This document shows positions 42,441 through 52,014 of a stretch of DNA of 64,000 bases, piece by piece (the first letter of the stretch is position 1; every line of letters starts with the position of its first letter). The notes under the pieces are model-generated. The model made no database searches. It had not been told where the DNA came from and was given only the letters and a program-made list of their open reading frames with translations. This DNA is from Lachnospiraceae bacterium (GTDB lineage Bacteria; Bacillota; Clostridia; Lachnospirales; Lachnospiraceae), in assembly GCA_017431345.1 (NCBI GenBank), contig JAFRLH010000042.1:1-64000 (forward strand), read 5' to 3'. A program made the translations under genes and the position numbers.

Positions 42441-44441
42441 TTATTCTCCGAGGACTTTCTTGACCATCTCACGGTCTGCCACTACGGGCACTGTGATATG
42501 GTCTGTTCCCTTGTAGAGTTCATTGTACTCGATCACGGTGGACATGGCGTTCTCGTTCCTTGCCCAGTTTCTTCTGGAAACACCCACCATGGTATCCCAC
42601 GGCATGGAGTTTCTCAGGATCTCATCGACTCTTTCACTTCCGTCAAGGACCATGCCGAAGCCGCCATTGATGGATTTGCCGATGCCTACGCCGCCGCCGT
42701 TGTGCAGCGCAACAAGGCTCATGCCGCGTGCGCAGTTTCCGGCGAAGCACTGTGTAGCCATATCAGCCATGATATTGGAACCGTCCTTGATGTTGGAGGT
42801 CTCACGGAAAGGTGAATCCGTGCCGCCGGTATCATGGTGGTCACGTCCCAGCATGACCGGGCCGATCTCTCCCTTACGGACCATGTCATTGAACTTAAGG
42901 GCAATCGTCATACGGCCGATGGCATCCTGATAAAGGATACGGCACTGGGTGCCGACGACCATCTTGTTCTTCTTCGCATCGCGTACCCATACCCAGTTGT
43001 CGCGGTCCTGATAACGGCGGGTAGGATCGATGCAGTCCATGGCAGCCTTATCGGTAGCATCCAGATCTTCGGGCTTGCCGGACAGGCAGCACCATCTGAA
43101 CGGGCCATAGCCATAGTCGAACAGGCAGGGACCAAGGATATCTTCTACATAGGACGGGAAGATGAATCCGTCGGTCTCATCATAACCGTTCTTGGAAACT
43201 TCTTTTACGCCGGCGTCAAACACAGCCTTCAGGAAGCTGTTGCCGTAATCGAAGAAGTAAGTTCCCTTGTCATGCATTTCGCAGATGAGCTCAAAATGAT
43301 GTCTGAGGGTCTTGTCAACAAGCTTTCTGAACTGCTCGGGATCCTTGTCGAGCATCTCCGTTCTCTCTTCGAAGGTAAGACCCTGCGGGCAGTAACCGCC
43401 GTCGTAAGGAACATGGCAGGAAGTCTGGTCAGACAGAAGATCAACATGGATATTCTTTGCAAGCAGGTACTCAAGCAGATCTACTACGTTTCCGTGATAA
43501 GCGATCGCGCACGGAGCCTTTTCAGCGAGCTTCTCCTGAGCGATCTTCAGTGCTTCGTCAAGGGAATCGGTGTAGCAGCTTACCCATCCCTGGGTGTATC
43601 TGGTCATGATACGGGAGATATCGACTTCGGCGATGATGGATACAGCGCCTGCGATCTCGGCAGCCTTGCCCTGTGCGCCGCTCATGCCGCCAAGTCCGGC
43701 TGTTACGAAGAGACGTCCTGCAAGATCCTGATCCTGCGGGATGCCGAGTTCAAGACGGCCGGCGTTCAGCAGTGTGTTGAAGGTGCCGTGTACGATACCC
43801 TGCGGTCCGATGTACATCCAGCCGCCTGCTGTCATCTGTCCATAGTTGGCAACGCCCATGGCGGCCGCACGGTTGAAGCTCTCCTGATTGTCGAACATAC
43901 CGGTCATCAGGCCGTTCGTGATGATGACTCTGGGAGATTTTTTATGGGAACGGAAAAGTCCGAGCGGATGTCCGCTCATGACCACGAGCGTCTGCTCGTC
44001 GGTAAGGACTTCCAGATATTTCTTGATCAGGCGGTACTGCATCCAGTTCTGGCAGACCTGGCCGGTCTCACCGTAGGTTACCAGCTCGTAAGGATAAAGC
44101 GCTACGTCAAAGTCCAGATTGTTGTCGATCATTACCTGGAATGCTTTGCCTTCGATGCATTTTCCCTTGTATTCATCGATGGGCTTTCCATGCAGAGCGC
44201 CCTCGGGACGGAAACGGTATCCGTAGATACGTCCGTGTTCTTCGAGCTCCTCGGCAAATTCCTTTGCCATCTGCTCATGATGCTGCTTCGGGATATAGCG
44301 AAGCGCGTTCATGATGGCAGTCTCTTTGTCAGACTGGGACAGTTTTGATTCCCTGCGGGGAGCGCGGCGGTATCCCTCTTCAAATTTGGGATATTCCGGG
44401 AGTTCATCATCAAGGCGGAGGAAATCAGCATTGAGGTTCAT
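42441..44441 (-). CDS. hutU: Urocanate hydratase
   Basis: Hydrates urocanate to imidazolonepropionate with a tightly bound NAD+. This 666-residue protein has GLGGMSGAQ, the conserved FRWCCLSGKPEDL and LGRDHHDTGG segments. The start is the ATG with AAAGGATGG some ten bases upstream; an upstream ATG is too close to that site. Residue-level tests against thiourocanate hydratase were not possible. It is the first gene of its operon behind element C. Confidence 0.96.
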   Translation of the reverse strand: MNLNADFLRLDDELPEYPKFEEGYRRAPRRESKLSQSDKETAIMNALRYIPKQHHEQMAKEFAEELEEHGRIYGYRFRPEGALHGKPIDEYKGKCIEGKAFQVMIDNNLDFDVALYPYELVTYGETGQVCQNWMQYRLIKKYLEVLTDEQTLVVMSGHPLGLFRSHKKSPRVIITNGLMTGMFDNQESFNRAAAMGVANYGQMTAGGWMYIGPQGIVHGTFNTLLNAGRLELGIPQDQDLAGRLFVTAGLGGMSGAQGKAAEIAGAVSIIAEVDISRIMTRYTQGWVSCYTDSLDEALKIAQEKLAEKAPCAIAYHGNVVDLLEYLLAKNIHVDLLSDQTSCHVPYDGGYCPQGLTFEERTEMLDKDPEQFRKLVDKTLRHHFELICEMHDKGTYFFDYGNSFLKAVFDAGVKEVSKNGYDETDGFIFPSYVEDILGPCLFDYGYGPFRWCCLSGKPEDLDATDKAAMDCIDPTRRYQDRDNWVWVRDAKKNKMVVGTQCRILYQDAIGRMTIALKFNDMVRKGEIGPVMLGRDHHDTGGTDSPFRETSNIKDGSNIMADMATQCFAGNCARGMSLVALHNGGGVGIGKSINGGFGMVLDGSERVDEILRNSMPWDTMVGVSRRNWARNENAMSTVIEYNELYKGTDHITVPVVADREMVKKVLGE

Positions 44442-44526
44442 AATGAGTACCATCCTTTCATATTGTATATTGGTTACGGGAGTGCCGATTAAAGACGCAT
44501 CGTCATCCACTATCATTTCCGGAGTC

Positions 44527-44557
44527 ATTTTAACACACGTTCCGTCAAAGAAACGTC
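44527..44557 (-). promoter_or_regulatory. Regulon element C with -10 box (hutU operon)
   Basis: Minus-strand GACGTTTCTTTGAC, eleven bases, then TAAAATGA. It is 86 bases upstream of hutU. It resembles element E at 12 of 14 bases. Confidence 0.65.
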
Positions 44558-44597
44558 CTTTTTATCAAAATGATCCGCCGATTTTCAAAAAGATTCA

Positions 44598-44639
44598 CAA
44601 AAAAAAGACGCTGGCGGCTCCGGGGGGAAAACCGCCAGC
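44598..44639 (-). terminator. Terminator of the HisD-like/ABC operon
   Basis: A stem GCTGGCGG/CCGCCAGC followed on the minus strand by a run of T after the zinc dehydrogenase gene. Confidence 0.85.
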
Positions 44640-44696
44640 ATCCCCGCTCTATGATGAAGGTACTGGCAATACCCTTGTCTGCTGTCAATACATGGA

Positions 44697-45686
44697 TCAG
44701 AACCTGAACAGGATCTTCATGTCTTTCTTCACGGCACCGGCAAGACGTTCGAATCCCTCTGCGGCCTGTTCCGGGAAAAGCACGGAGCTGATGATCCAGG
44801 AAAGATCCATGCCGTCTTCCGTGATCAGCCTTGCCGCTTCCTCTAGATCCTCCCTGTCGTAATTATTGCTGCCGATCAGTTTCATTTCCTTGCTGACGGC
44901 GGCATTGAGATCAACGACGGGCAGTTTTTCATAGATTGCAGAAATATAAAGGCGGCTGCCGTGCTTTGCATGCTGTATCATCAGGTCCAGTGCACGCCCT
45001 GATCCCGCTGCATCTACGATAATATCTGCTTCGGGAGCATAAGCTGTCAGATCCGGTCCGACTTCCGCAAGGCCGGCAGCTCTTGCCACACCCTGACGGT
45101 ATTCATCAATATCTGCCACTGCAACACTTTTCAGATGGTATACCTCATTCAGGACCGCAGCGATCAGGAGACCGATCGGCCCGCCGCCTACGATCAATGC
45201 TTTTTCCTTTTCTGCCGCATCCATTCTCTTGCACGCATGGACGGCAACGGCCAGCGGTTCGATCAGGGCAGCCTGCTTCAGATCCTTCGGTTCCTTCAGC
45301 AGAATGAGTTTTTCCGGTTCCAGAGCGACATATTCCGCAAAACATCCCGGCCTCGCTTCCCCGATAAAGGCCAGATTTTCACATCGCGGATAAGCGCCGT
45401 CACTGCAGGCTCTGCATTTTCCGCATACGATACGGGGATCTCCCGTAACTGCATCGCCTGCTTTAAAGCCGGATCCGTCCGGCGCGCTTACGATATGGCC
45501 GACAAACTCGTGTCCCATGGTCTCCGGGAGATCTTCCACGAACATGCCTTCCCGGTAGATATGAAGATCCGATCCGCAGATCCCGGCATAATCCACCTTG
45601 ATCAGCGCTTCTTCCGGTTTCGGAACGACTTTTTCAATTTCTTCAAAACGGACATCCCGGATCCCGTAATTTCTTACTGCTTTCAT
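44697..45686 (-). CDS. Zinc-dependent alcohol dehydrogenase
   Basis: A 329-residue MDR-family enzyme. Catalytic zinc ligands are Cys in GICGSDLH and the MGHEFVG loop; the structural zinc set is CGKCRACSDGAYPRC. A Rossmann GGGPIGLL follows. The closest types are sorbitol/threonine dehydrogenases. It is the last gene of the ABC, SDR, ADH operon, and may oxidise a polyol or sulfonate. GGCGCGGAGGAATC precedes the ATG. Confidence 0.88.
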   Translation of the reverse strand: MKAVRNYGIRDVRFEEIEKVVPKPEEALIKVDYAGICGSDLHIYREGMFVEDLPETMGHEFVGHIVSAPDGSGFKAGDAVTGDPRIVCGKCRACSDGAYPRCENLAFIGEARPGCFAEYVALEPEKLILLKEPKDLKQAALIEPLAVAVHACKRMDAAEKEKALIVGGGPIGLLIAAVLNEVYHLKSVAVADIDEYRQGVARAAGLAEVGPDLTAYAPEADIIVDAAGSGRALDLMIQHAKHGSRLYISAIYEKLPVVDLNAAVSKEMKLIGSNNYDREDLEEAARLITEDGMDLSWIISSVLFPEQAAEGFERLAGAVKKDMKILFRF

Positions 45687-45703
45687 CCGATTCCTCCGCG
45701 CCG

Positions 45704-46483
45704 TCAGCTTGCAAGCCAGCCGCCGTCCACCTTAATGGTGACGCCTGTCACATAATCGCTGGCGGGGGACGCCAGGAAGAGCATGGGGCCGGCAAGATCG
45801 GCGACAGTGCCCCAGCGGCCGAGCGGGATCCTGCCTTCGATCCATGCTCTGTGCTCGGGATTGTCAAAGAAAGGCTGCGTCATGGGCGTGATGAAATAAC
45901 CCGGCGCCACACAGTTTACCTGGATATTGGCATCGGCAAGTTCGATCGCCATTGTCTTGGAAAGCTGAATAACGCCGCCTTTCGTCGAGCAGTAAACGCT
46001 GCTTTCCGCGAGTCCGATATAGCTTCCCAGGGAACCGATGTTGATGATCTTCCCGCCGCCGGTCTCCTTCATGCATCTGGCGACCTGCTGGGCGACAAAG
46101 AAAACGCCTCTCATATTGACGGCATGGATCTTGTCATACTGCCGTTCCGTCACATCCACAAAGTTATTGATATCTTCCACACCGGCATTGTTGATCAGGA
46201 TATCGATCCTGCCGTATTTCTCCATGATCTCACTGCACATGGCTTTGATGGAATCGAGCTTTGTAACGTCAACGAACAGCGCTTCCGCTTTTCCTCCCTG
46301 TGCAATGATGTCTGCGACCGTTCCGTTTGCCGCTTCCGTATTGATATCCGCACAAATCACGGTGCATCCGGCCTCTGCGAACACATGCGCATATCCTTCT
46401 CCCAGTCCGGTGCCCGAACCGGTGATCAGCGCGATCTTTCCGCTGATATCAAACAGGTTCTTGTCTTTCATAACCTTATCCAT
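45704..46483 (-). CDS. Short-chain dehydrogenase/reductase
   Basis: A 259-residue SDR with TGSGTGLGEG for nucleotide binding, the NNAG segment and the catalytic Ser-Tyr-Lys (GSLGSYIGLAESSVYCSTKGG). CAGGAGGAATACC precedes the ATG; a longer frame passes through a hairpin. It lies between the binding protein and the ADH. Substrate unknown. Confidence 0.9.
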   Translation of the reverse strand: MDKVMKDKNLFDISGKIALITGSGTGLGEGYAHVFAEAGCTVICADINTEAANGTVADIIAQGGKAEALFVDVTKLDSIKAMCSEIMEKYGRIDILINNAGVEDINNFVDVTERQYDKIHAVNMRGVFFVAQQVARCMKETGGGKIINIGSLGSYIGLAESSVYCSTKGGVIQLSKTMAIELADANIQVNCVAPGYFITPMTQPFFDNPEHRAWIEGRIPLGRWGTVADLAGPMLFLASPASDYVTGVTIKVDGGWLAS

Positions 46484-46546
46484 GGTATTCCTCCTGTGGA
46501 AACTGCGGACGAACAGTGCGTCCGCCCGCAGCATCAGCATTTACTA

Positions 46547-47746
46547 TTATTTTTCAATAACGTTCTCCCAGATCTGGTCGCTGTCCGCGGGTGCTTCCTG
46601 CGGTACGAGCGGCGCCTGAAGGATCAGGGTCTCGCCGGAATCGGCGTAGGTGTTCTCAATGAATTCAGCCGGCGACCACAGTGCGCCTTCCTCTTCGATC
46701 TTGGTCCCTACAGGCGGGATCTCTCCGCCCTTCAGCATGACATCGATATATTCCACGGCCATCTCCGCTGCCTGCAGAGCCGGCTGTTCCACGACGCAGT
46801 AGAGCTTGCCCTGCTTGATCAGTTCGATGCCTTCCATGCCGATGCAGATGCCGGAAATGCAGTAATCCGCGGGATTCAGGTTGTGCGCTTCCACGGCAGA
46901 AACGACGCCGCTGCCCATGATATCGGGAGTATGGACATAGATGCCTACGCAGTCTTCTTCGTGTGCTGTCAGCAGGTCTGAACAGCGGTTGTAGGAATCA
47001 TCATTGTTCCAGTTTCCTTCACCCTGTACGACCGTCAGCTGCGGATACTGGCTGATGACTTTTTCAAAACCGGTATGGCAGTCTGTCGTGTACATATCGA
47101 CAAGAGCGCCGGTGATCTCGATGATCGTACCTTCGGGTACTTCTCCGTTGTGCTTTTCCTTGATTCCCTCGATCATCTGCGCAGCCGCTCTTTCGGAGGA
47201 TTCCACGATATCGTTCGTAATGAACAGATCCACATGTCCTCCCTCGGGGCAGGTATCCACAGCCATGACCGGGATGCCGGCTTCATTCAGCGCTTCAATG
47301 CCGGGTACAAGAGAGACCAGGTCTTCGGCACCGCCGAGGATGAAAGCGTCAATATCCTGCGCAATATAGTTATCGATCGCGTTAAGGATCTTCGTAGTAT
47401 CCGCCTGTGCATCCGTGATCAGGGGCTCTTTATATCCCAGCTCCGCACATTTGTTCTTTACGCCGATCATCAGTGCCTGGATAAACTCCATGTTTGCGTA
47501 CTTAACGACCATGCCGATCTGAGGCGCATCACCATCCGCATTTTCAGCCGCCGCTTCTGCGGCTGCTTCCGTTACAGCCTCCACTGCCGCTTCCGTATCA
47601 GCTGCCGCCGCTTCGGTTTCAGCTGCTGCCGCCTCCGTTTCAGCCGCTTCCGTTTCAGCCGGCTGAGAACTGCTGCCGCAAGCCGCCAGAGCGAACACCA
47701 TGCAAACCGCCATCAGAACTGCAAGTAACCTTCTCGCTTTCTTCAT
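46547..47746 (-). CDS. Sugar-type ABC transporter substrate-binding lipoprotein
   Basis: A 399-residue extracellular lipoprotein with a type II signal peptide (lipobox LAACGS, Cys23). A long low-complexity linker of Glu-Ala/Thr-Glu-Ala repeats (about 30-70) precedes the periplasmic-binding-protein type 1 (RbsB-like) domain. The linker is typical of Gram-positive SBPs. The domain suggests a sugar or polyol, but not which. TAAGGAGGAGC precedes the ATG. Confidence 0.88.
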   Translation of the reverse strand: MKKARRLLAVLMAVCMVFALAACGSSSQPAETEAAETEAAAAETEAAAADTEAAVEAVTEAAAEAAAENADGDAPQIGMVVKYANMEFIQALMIGVKNKCAELGYKEPLITDAQADTTKILNAIDNYIAQDIDAFILGGAEDLVSLVPGIEALNEAGIPVMAVDTCPEGGHVDLFITNDIVESSERAAAQMIEGIKEKHNGEVPEGTIIEITGALVDMYTTDCHTGFEKVISQYPQLTVVQGEGNWNNDDSYNRCSDLLTAHEEDCVGIYVHTPDIMGSGVVSAVEAHNLNPADYCISGICIGMEGIELIKQGKLYCVVEQPALQAAEMAVEYIDVMLKGGEIPPVGTKIEEEGALWSPAEFIENTYADSGETLILQAPLVPQEAPADSDQIWENVIEK

Positions 47747-47797
47747 TATGTAGCTCCTCCTTATTTAATAATTGTTTTTTCATGCCGCTTCCGGCAG

Positions 47798-48835
47798 TTA
47801 TCCTCTTTTGATGAATGTGTCTGCGCCGGGTTCGGAAGTATTCTTGTTCTGTTCCAGCTTGCGCAGGTTTTCCTTGTACATCAGCTGTGCACTGTATTTT
47901 ACCCTTACGCGGTCAAGGATGATCGCCAGGAAGATCAGCGCGCCTTTTGTTGCAGCGACCAGGTTGACATCCACGTTCAGCAGTGTCAGAGAGTTATCTA
48001 CCATACCGAGGAACAGCGCGCCGCCGAGCATACCGATCGGCTTGCCGACGCCTCCGGAGAAACTGCAGCCGCCCAGGATCGCACCGGCGATCGAGAATGT
48101 CACCAGGTTGTTTCCCATGGTATTCGAAATGGAATTCTGACGTCCGGCTGCGATCAGTCCGGCTGTCGCCGCCAGAATGCCGGCAAGCACGAACGCCCTG
48201 ATCACGACTTTGTCGGTGTTGATCCCGGCGATAAAGGAAGCCTGGCGGTTTCCGCCTGTCAGCTTGAATTTTCTTCCGAAGATCGTCTTGCGAAAGATCC
48301 ATTCGAAGATCAGGAAGATGATCAGGAATACAAATACTGCAAAGGGAATGCTTCCGATCCTTCCGCGTCCGAGGAAGGAATAGACTTCATCCAGTCCCGT
48401 CAGCGAGAAGGGAACCAGGAAGAGCACCATTCCTCTCATGATGATCTGCATGGACATCGTAAGCAGGAACGAATTCGCCTTCAGTTTCGACACAATGGTT
48501 CCCGAGAACAGGCCGATCAGCGCACCGATCGCCAGCGTCATCAGAAGACAGAGCCAGGGATTCATTCCGCCCATGGAATTTGCGAACAGGATCGTTGCAC
48601 ACGGAGCGAATGCCAGTGTGGCGTCCAGTGACAGATCAAGCTCTCCGACCATCAATACGATTCCCTGTGCCAGCACCAGCATTCCCAGAAGGGAAGACTG
48701 GAACAGGATATTGATCATATTTTTGGGTGTGAAAAAGCTTGGTGTAACAAATACATTAAAGACAAAGAATATCGCGAGCAGCACCCATACCAGATTGTCC
48801 AGCAGGGTCAGCTGTATTTTTGTTGACGTTCTCAT
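47798..48835 (-). CDS. RbsC-type ABC transporter permease
   Basis: A 345-residue integral membrane permease of the branched-chain/ribose group, with about 8-10 spans and the conserved GEIDLS-like segment (GELDLSLDAT). The start overlaps the ATPase stop as ATGA. It forms the channel for the binding protein that follows. Confidence 0.9.
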   Translation of the reverse strand: MRTSTKIQLTLLDNLVWVLLAIFFVFNVFVTPSFFTPKNMINILFQSSLLGMLVLAQGIVLMVGELDLSLDATLAFAPCATILFANSMGGMNPWLCLLMTLAIGALIGLFSGTIVSKLKANSFLLTMSMQIIMRGMVLFLVPFSLTGLDEVYSFLGRGRIGSIPFAVFVFLIIFLIFEWIFRKTIFGRKFKLTGGNRQASFIAGINTDKVVIRAFVLAGILAATAGLIAAGRQNSISNTMGNNLVTFSIAGAILGGCSFSGGVGKPIGMLGGALFLGMVDNSLTLLNVDVNLVAATKGALIFLAIILDRVRVKYSAQLMYKENLRKLEQNKNTSEPGADTFIKRG

Positions 48836-50388
48836 CCGTCCGCCTCCTCCTTATGAATGACCTCACCCTGCGTGGCCCGGTAGATTGCTTCCTCATCGTA
48901 TTCGCCGCGGCTGAACGCATCAATGATGCGGCCTCCATACAGGATCACGATGCGGTCACAGATCTTCATCAGGTCATCGATGCCCGGCGAGCTCAGGATC
49001 ACGCAGGAGCCTTCCCGCATTCCTTCATCGATGGAATGAAGGATGCTCTCCTTTGCATCGATATCGACGCCTCTGGTCGGCTCGTCAAGAAGACATACCA
49101 CGGGTTTCTGGGCGATGACCTTGCCCACCATGACTTTCTGCTTGTTTCCTCCGGAAAGCTGGTTGATCTCCTGCTCCCTTGAGAAAGCCTTTACATCCAG
49201 GTGCTTTATCAGATCATCGACCATCCTGTTTTCTTTTCCTGAACTGATAATGCCTGCCGAAGAGATCCGGTCCAGCACAGAGATCGACATATTGCTCTTG
49301 ATGGACGCGATCGGGATCAGTCCTTCCCGTTCCCTCTCTTCGGCCATATAGACGATGCCGTCCTTTATTGCAGCTTCCGGTGTTCTGTAACGCTTTGATT
49401 TCCCCTTATACAGAATCTCTCCCGCATCAAACCGGTCAGCACCGACGATGCTTTTGAAGATCTCGGTCCGCCCGGCCCCCCGCAGGCCCGCGATCCCGAC
49501 GATCTCACCTTCATGAACTTTCAGAAAAATATTCGTGAATTTTCCATGGCGGGTAAAATCCCGGAGTTCGAAAAGCGGTTCTTTCGTCCTGTCGATCTTT
49601 ACGTTCTGATGTCCGGTAAATTCCGCGGATTCTTTGGATTTTCCGACGATCAGGGCAGCGATTTTCTGCAGGTCCAGTTCGGATACTTTATGGGTCCCGA
49701 CGGCTTTGCCGTCCCGGAGCACCGTTACCCGGTCGCACACATTCAGCAGTTCCTTGGTATGATGCGAAATGAAAATGACTGTTTTGCCAGCATTGACCCG
49801 GTCCTCAATGATCTTGTAAAGAAGCACCGAGTCCGCCTGGGTCAGTGACGCGGATACTTCGTCCATGATAATAATATCCGCATCTTCGACATAGCATGTC
49901 TTTACCACCAGCATCAGCTGCTGCGCACTGATCGAGAGATCCCGAACATAATAATCCGGTTCTATGGGAAGCCCTGCATTTGTCAGGATCTCATGCGCCT
50001 TTTTCCGCAGTGCGTTCCAGTTTATGGTATTCCTGTGATCGTTGTAGATCGGCATGAAAAGGTTTTCCATGACCGTTCCTTCCGCGATCGTCTGCGGCTC
50101 CTGCGTGATGATCGAGATCTTGTTGCGTTTGGCAATGATCGGCGTAAAGGAACTGAACGATTTTCCGTTTACCACGATCTCCCCGCTGCTCGGCTGGATG
50201 ATGCCTGACAGGATGCTGACGAGCGTGGATTTTCCCGCGCCGTTCTTCCCGATCAGTCCGTGGACTTCTCCGCGCTCCACGCTGAAATTGACATCATTGA
50301 GCGCCACGGTTCCGGCGTACAGTTTTGTGATCCCGCGCATTTCAAGGACGGTTTCCCCTGAAGGATGGCGGGCCGCGTTCTCAGCCAT
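48832..50388 (-). CDS. RbsA/MglA-type ABC transporter ATPase
   Basis: A 518-residue duplicated ATPase. Walker A GKNGAGKSTL is in the first half; the second half has GLRGAGRTEIF and signature LSGGNKQKVMVGK. GGAGGAGGAAG precedes the ATG. The second Walker A is degenerate, as usual in this class. It energises the permease that follows. Confidence 0.92.
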   Translation of the reverse strand: MAENAARHPSGETVLEMRGITKLYAGTVALNDVNFSVERGEVHGLIGKNGAGKSTLVSILSGIIQPSSGEIVVNGKSFSSFTPIIAKRNKISIITQEPQTIAEGTVMENLFMPIYNDHRNTINWNALRKKAHEILTNAGLPIEPDYYVRDLSISAQQLMLVVKTCYVEDADIIIMDEVSASLTQADSVLLYKIIEDRVNAGKTVIFISHHTKELLNVCDRVTVLRDGKAVGTHKVSELDLQKIAALIVGKSKESAEFTGHQNVKIDRTKEPLFELRDFTRHGKFTNIFLKVHEGEIVGIAGLRGAGRTEIFKSIVGADRFDAGEILYKGKSKRYRTPEAAIKDGIVYMAEEREREGLIPIASIKSNMSISVLDRISSAGIISSGKENRMVDDLIKHLDVKAFSREQEINQLSGGNKQKVMVGKVIAQKPVVCLLDEPTRGVDIDAKESILHSIDEGMREGSCVILSSPGIDDLMKICDRIVILYGGRIIDAFSRGEYDEEAIYRATQGEVIHKEEADG

Positions 50389-50454
50389 ATCTTCCTCCTC
50401 CTTTCTTTTAAGATGATCCGCTGCCATGCGGCAGCGGATCACAGCAAAAGAGGA

Positions 50455-51720
50455 TCATTCTTCCACACGAAGTCTCACGGAATCACGATGCGCGATCAGG
50501 CCTTCCAGCTGGGCAAAGCGCATGCAGGGATCCGCCATGTTCCTGCAGCCTTCTTCCGATACGAACTGATAGAACGCCACCTTGATGTAAGCGCCTACCC
50601 AGAGTCCGCTCGAATAACGGGCCGTGCTCATCGTCGGCAGCGTATGGTTCGTTCCGGAAACAAAGTCTCCGAACGCCACCGGCGCATAATGTCCGACGAA
50701 CATGGAGCCGAAATGAAGCAGTTTGTCAGCGACCTCCCTTTCATTTTCGACTTCCACTTCCAGATGCTCGGGTGCGATCTGATTGCTGAGCGCACAGGCT
50801 TCCTCTATACTGTCGACCAGATAGACCTGGCCGTTGTCGTTCCAGGACTGGCTGGCGACCGCCGCCGTAGGCAGTGTCTCCAGGAGTTTGTCAAGTTCCG
50901 CAAGGCTCCTGTCGATCACGCCCTGATCTGTGCAGACCAGGATCGGCTTTGCATTCGGATCATGTTCTGCCTGTGCAAGCAGGTCGATCGCGACAAATTT
51001 CGGATTGGCCGTATGATCCGCCAGTACAAGCACTTCACTGGGGCCGGCAATGGAATCAATGCCGACATCTCCGTACACCTGTCTCTTTGCTTCTGCGACG
51101 AATTTATTGCCGGGTCCTACTACAAGATCGACCTTCTTTACCGATTCCGTTCCGTAAGCAAATGCCGCAATGCCCTGGGCACCGCCCATGCAGTAGATCT
51201 CATCAGCGCCGGCAATATCCATGGCCACCAGTACAGCCGGATGGATCGTTCCGTATCCGGCAAAAGGCGGTGAGCATACCGCGATTTCTTTCACGCCGGC
51301 GACTTTGGCGGGAAGGATGCTCATCAGCGCGGTCGAAGGAAGCGGATGACGGCCGGCAGGGACATAGCAGCCGCAGCGCTCTACCGGAACAAGCTTATGT
51401 CCAAGTTCCAGTCCGGGGACTGTGCTCTTAAAATTCAGGTTCTTCAGGCAGTCGAGCTGCTTCTCGGCAAAAATACGGATCTGGCCTGCAGCAAATCGGA
51501 TCGCTTCGATCGTCTCAGGATCCACCTGATCATAAGCGGCCTTTACAGTTTCCGGTCCGACTTTTACACCTGTGATCTCCATATGATCAAACTTTGCGGC
51601 ATATTCAATCAAAGCCTTGTCGCCGTTCTCACGGACATTATCGATGATCCCCATGACGGTTTCCGTAAGGGCAGTATCACGCTGGTAGGTCTTTTTGACA
51701 GCCTGTTTGATAACCTTCAT
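50455..51720 (-). CDS. Histidinol dehydrogenase-like enzyme
   Basis: A 421-residue HisD-family dehydrogenase. Zinc ligands Gln250, His253, Asp352 and His411 and the catalytic pair Glu318-His319 are all present. No other histidine biosynthesis gene lies nearby, and the gene heads a catabolic operon with an importer, an SDR and a zinc ADH. HisD homologues such as HpsN oxidise dihydroxypropanesulfonate next to an SDR/ADH pair, so such a role is a candidate. A true histidinol oxidation role is also possible. AAAGGAAGG precedes the ATG. Confidence 0.8.
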   Translation of the reverse strand: MKVIKQAVKKTYQRDTALTETVMGIIDNVRENGDKALIEYAAKFDHMEITGVKVGPETVKAAYDQVDPETIEAIRFAAGQIRIFAEKQLDCLKNLNFKSTVPGLELGHKLVPVERCGCYVPAGRHPLPSTALMSILPAKVAGVKEIAVCSPPFAGYGTIHPAVLVAMDIAGADEIYCMGGAQGIAAFAYGTESVKKVDLVVGPGNKFVAEAKRQVYGDVGIDSIAGPSEVLVLADHTANPKFVAIDLLAQAEHDPNAKPILVCTDQGVIDRSLAELDKLLETLPTAAVASQSWNDNGQVYLVDSIEEACALSNQIAPEHLEVEVENEREVADKLLHFGSMFVGHYAPVAFGDFVSGTNHTLPTMSTARYSSGLWVGAYIKVAFYQFVSEEGCRNMADPCMRFAQLEGLIAHRDSVRLRVEE

Positions 51721-51772
51721 TTCATATTACCTTCCTTTCGTTGATTTAAGGGCTGCACTTTAGTACACTACC

Positions 51773-51803
51773 ATGATAAATCCGTCCCTTCGGGCAAAGT
51801 CAA
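51773..51803 (-). promoter_or_regulatory. MerR-type promoter of the HisD-like operon
   Basis: TTGACT, a 19-base spacer with a GCCCGAAGGGAC dyad, and TATCAT on the minus strand. The long spacer is the hallmark of MerR-activated promoters, pointing to the adjacent regulator. Confidence 0.7.
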
Positions 51804-51931
51804 CAGGAATTAATGTTATTATTTTAACGTATCTTTCATGAATTTACACCGTATTTTTATATTTTTGATGAAATTTCTACCAATAATCGATAATAAGTGA
51901 AATTCATATTTTGAATATATTTCATCATATA

Positions 51932-51978
51932 AAATCAAAAAACGTCCAAAACCCGGCCCCTGGGGACAGGTTTTGGAC
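51932..51978 (-). terminator. Terminator of the merR-like gene
   Basis: GTCCAAAACC/GGTTTTGGAC stem (51944-51978) followed by GTTTTTTGATTTTA on the minus strand. Confidence 0.8.
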
Positions 51979-52014
51979 ATTTGTCGGCTTCGTCTCTTGA
52001 AGCATTGCTGCCGT

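Noticed and set aside
42834..44348. A 504-codon plus-strand reading frame
   Set aside because: Antisense to hutU, no domain.
51932..51978. A sixth GACGTTT-like element upstream of the HisD-like operon
   Set aside because: The GACGTTTTTT here is the tail of the merR terminator; a separate 19-base-spacer promoter fits that operon better.
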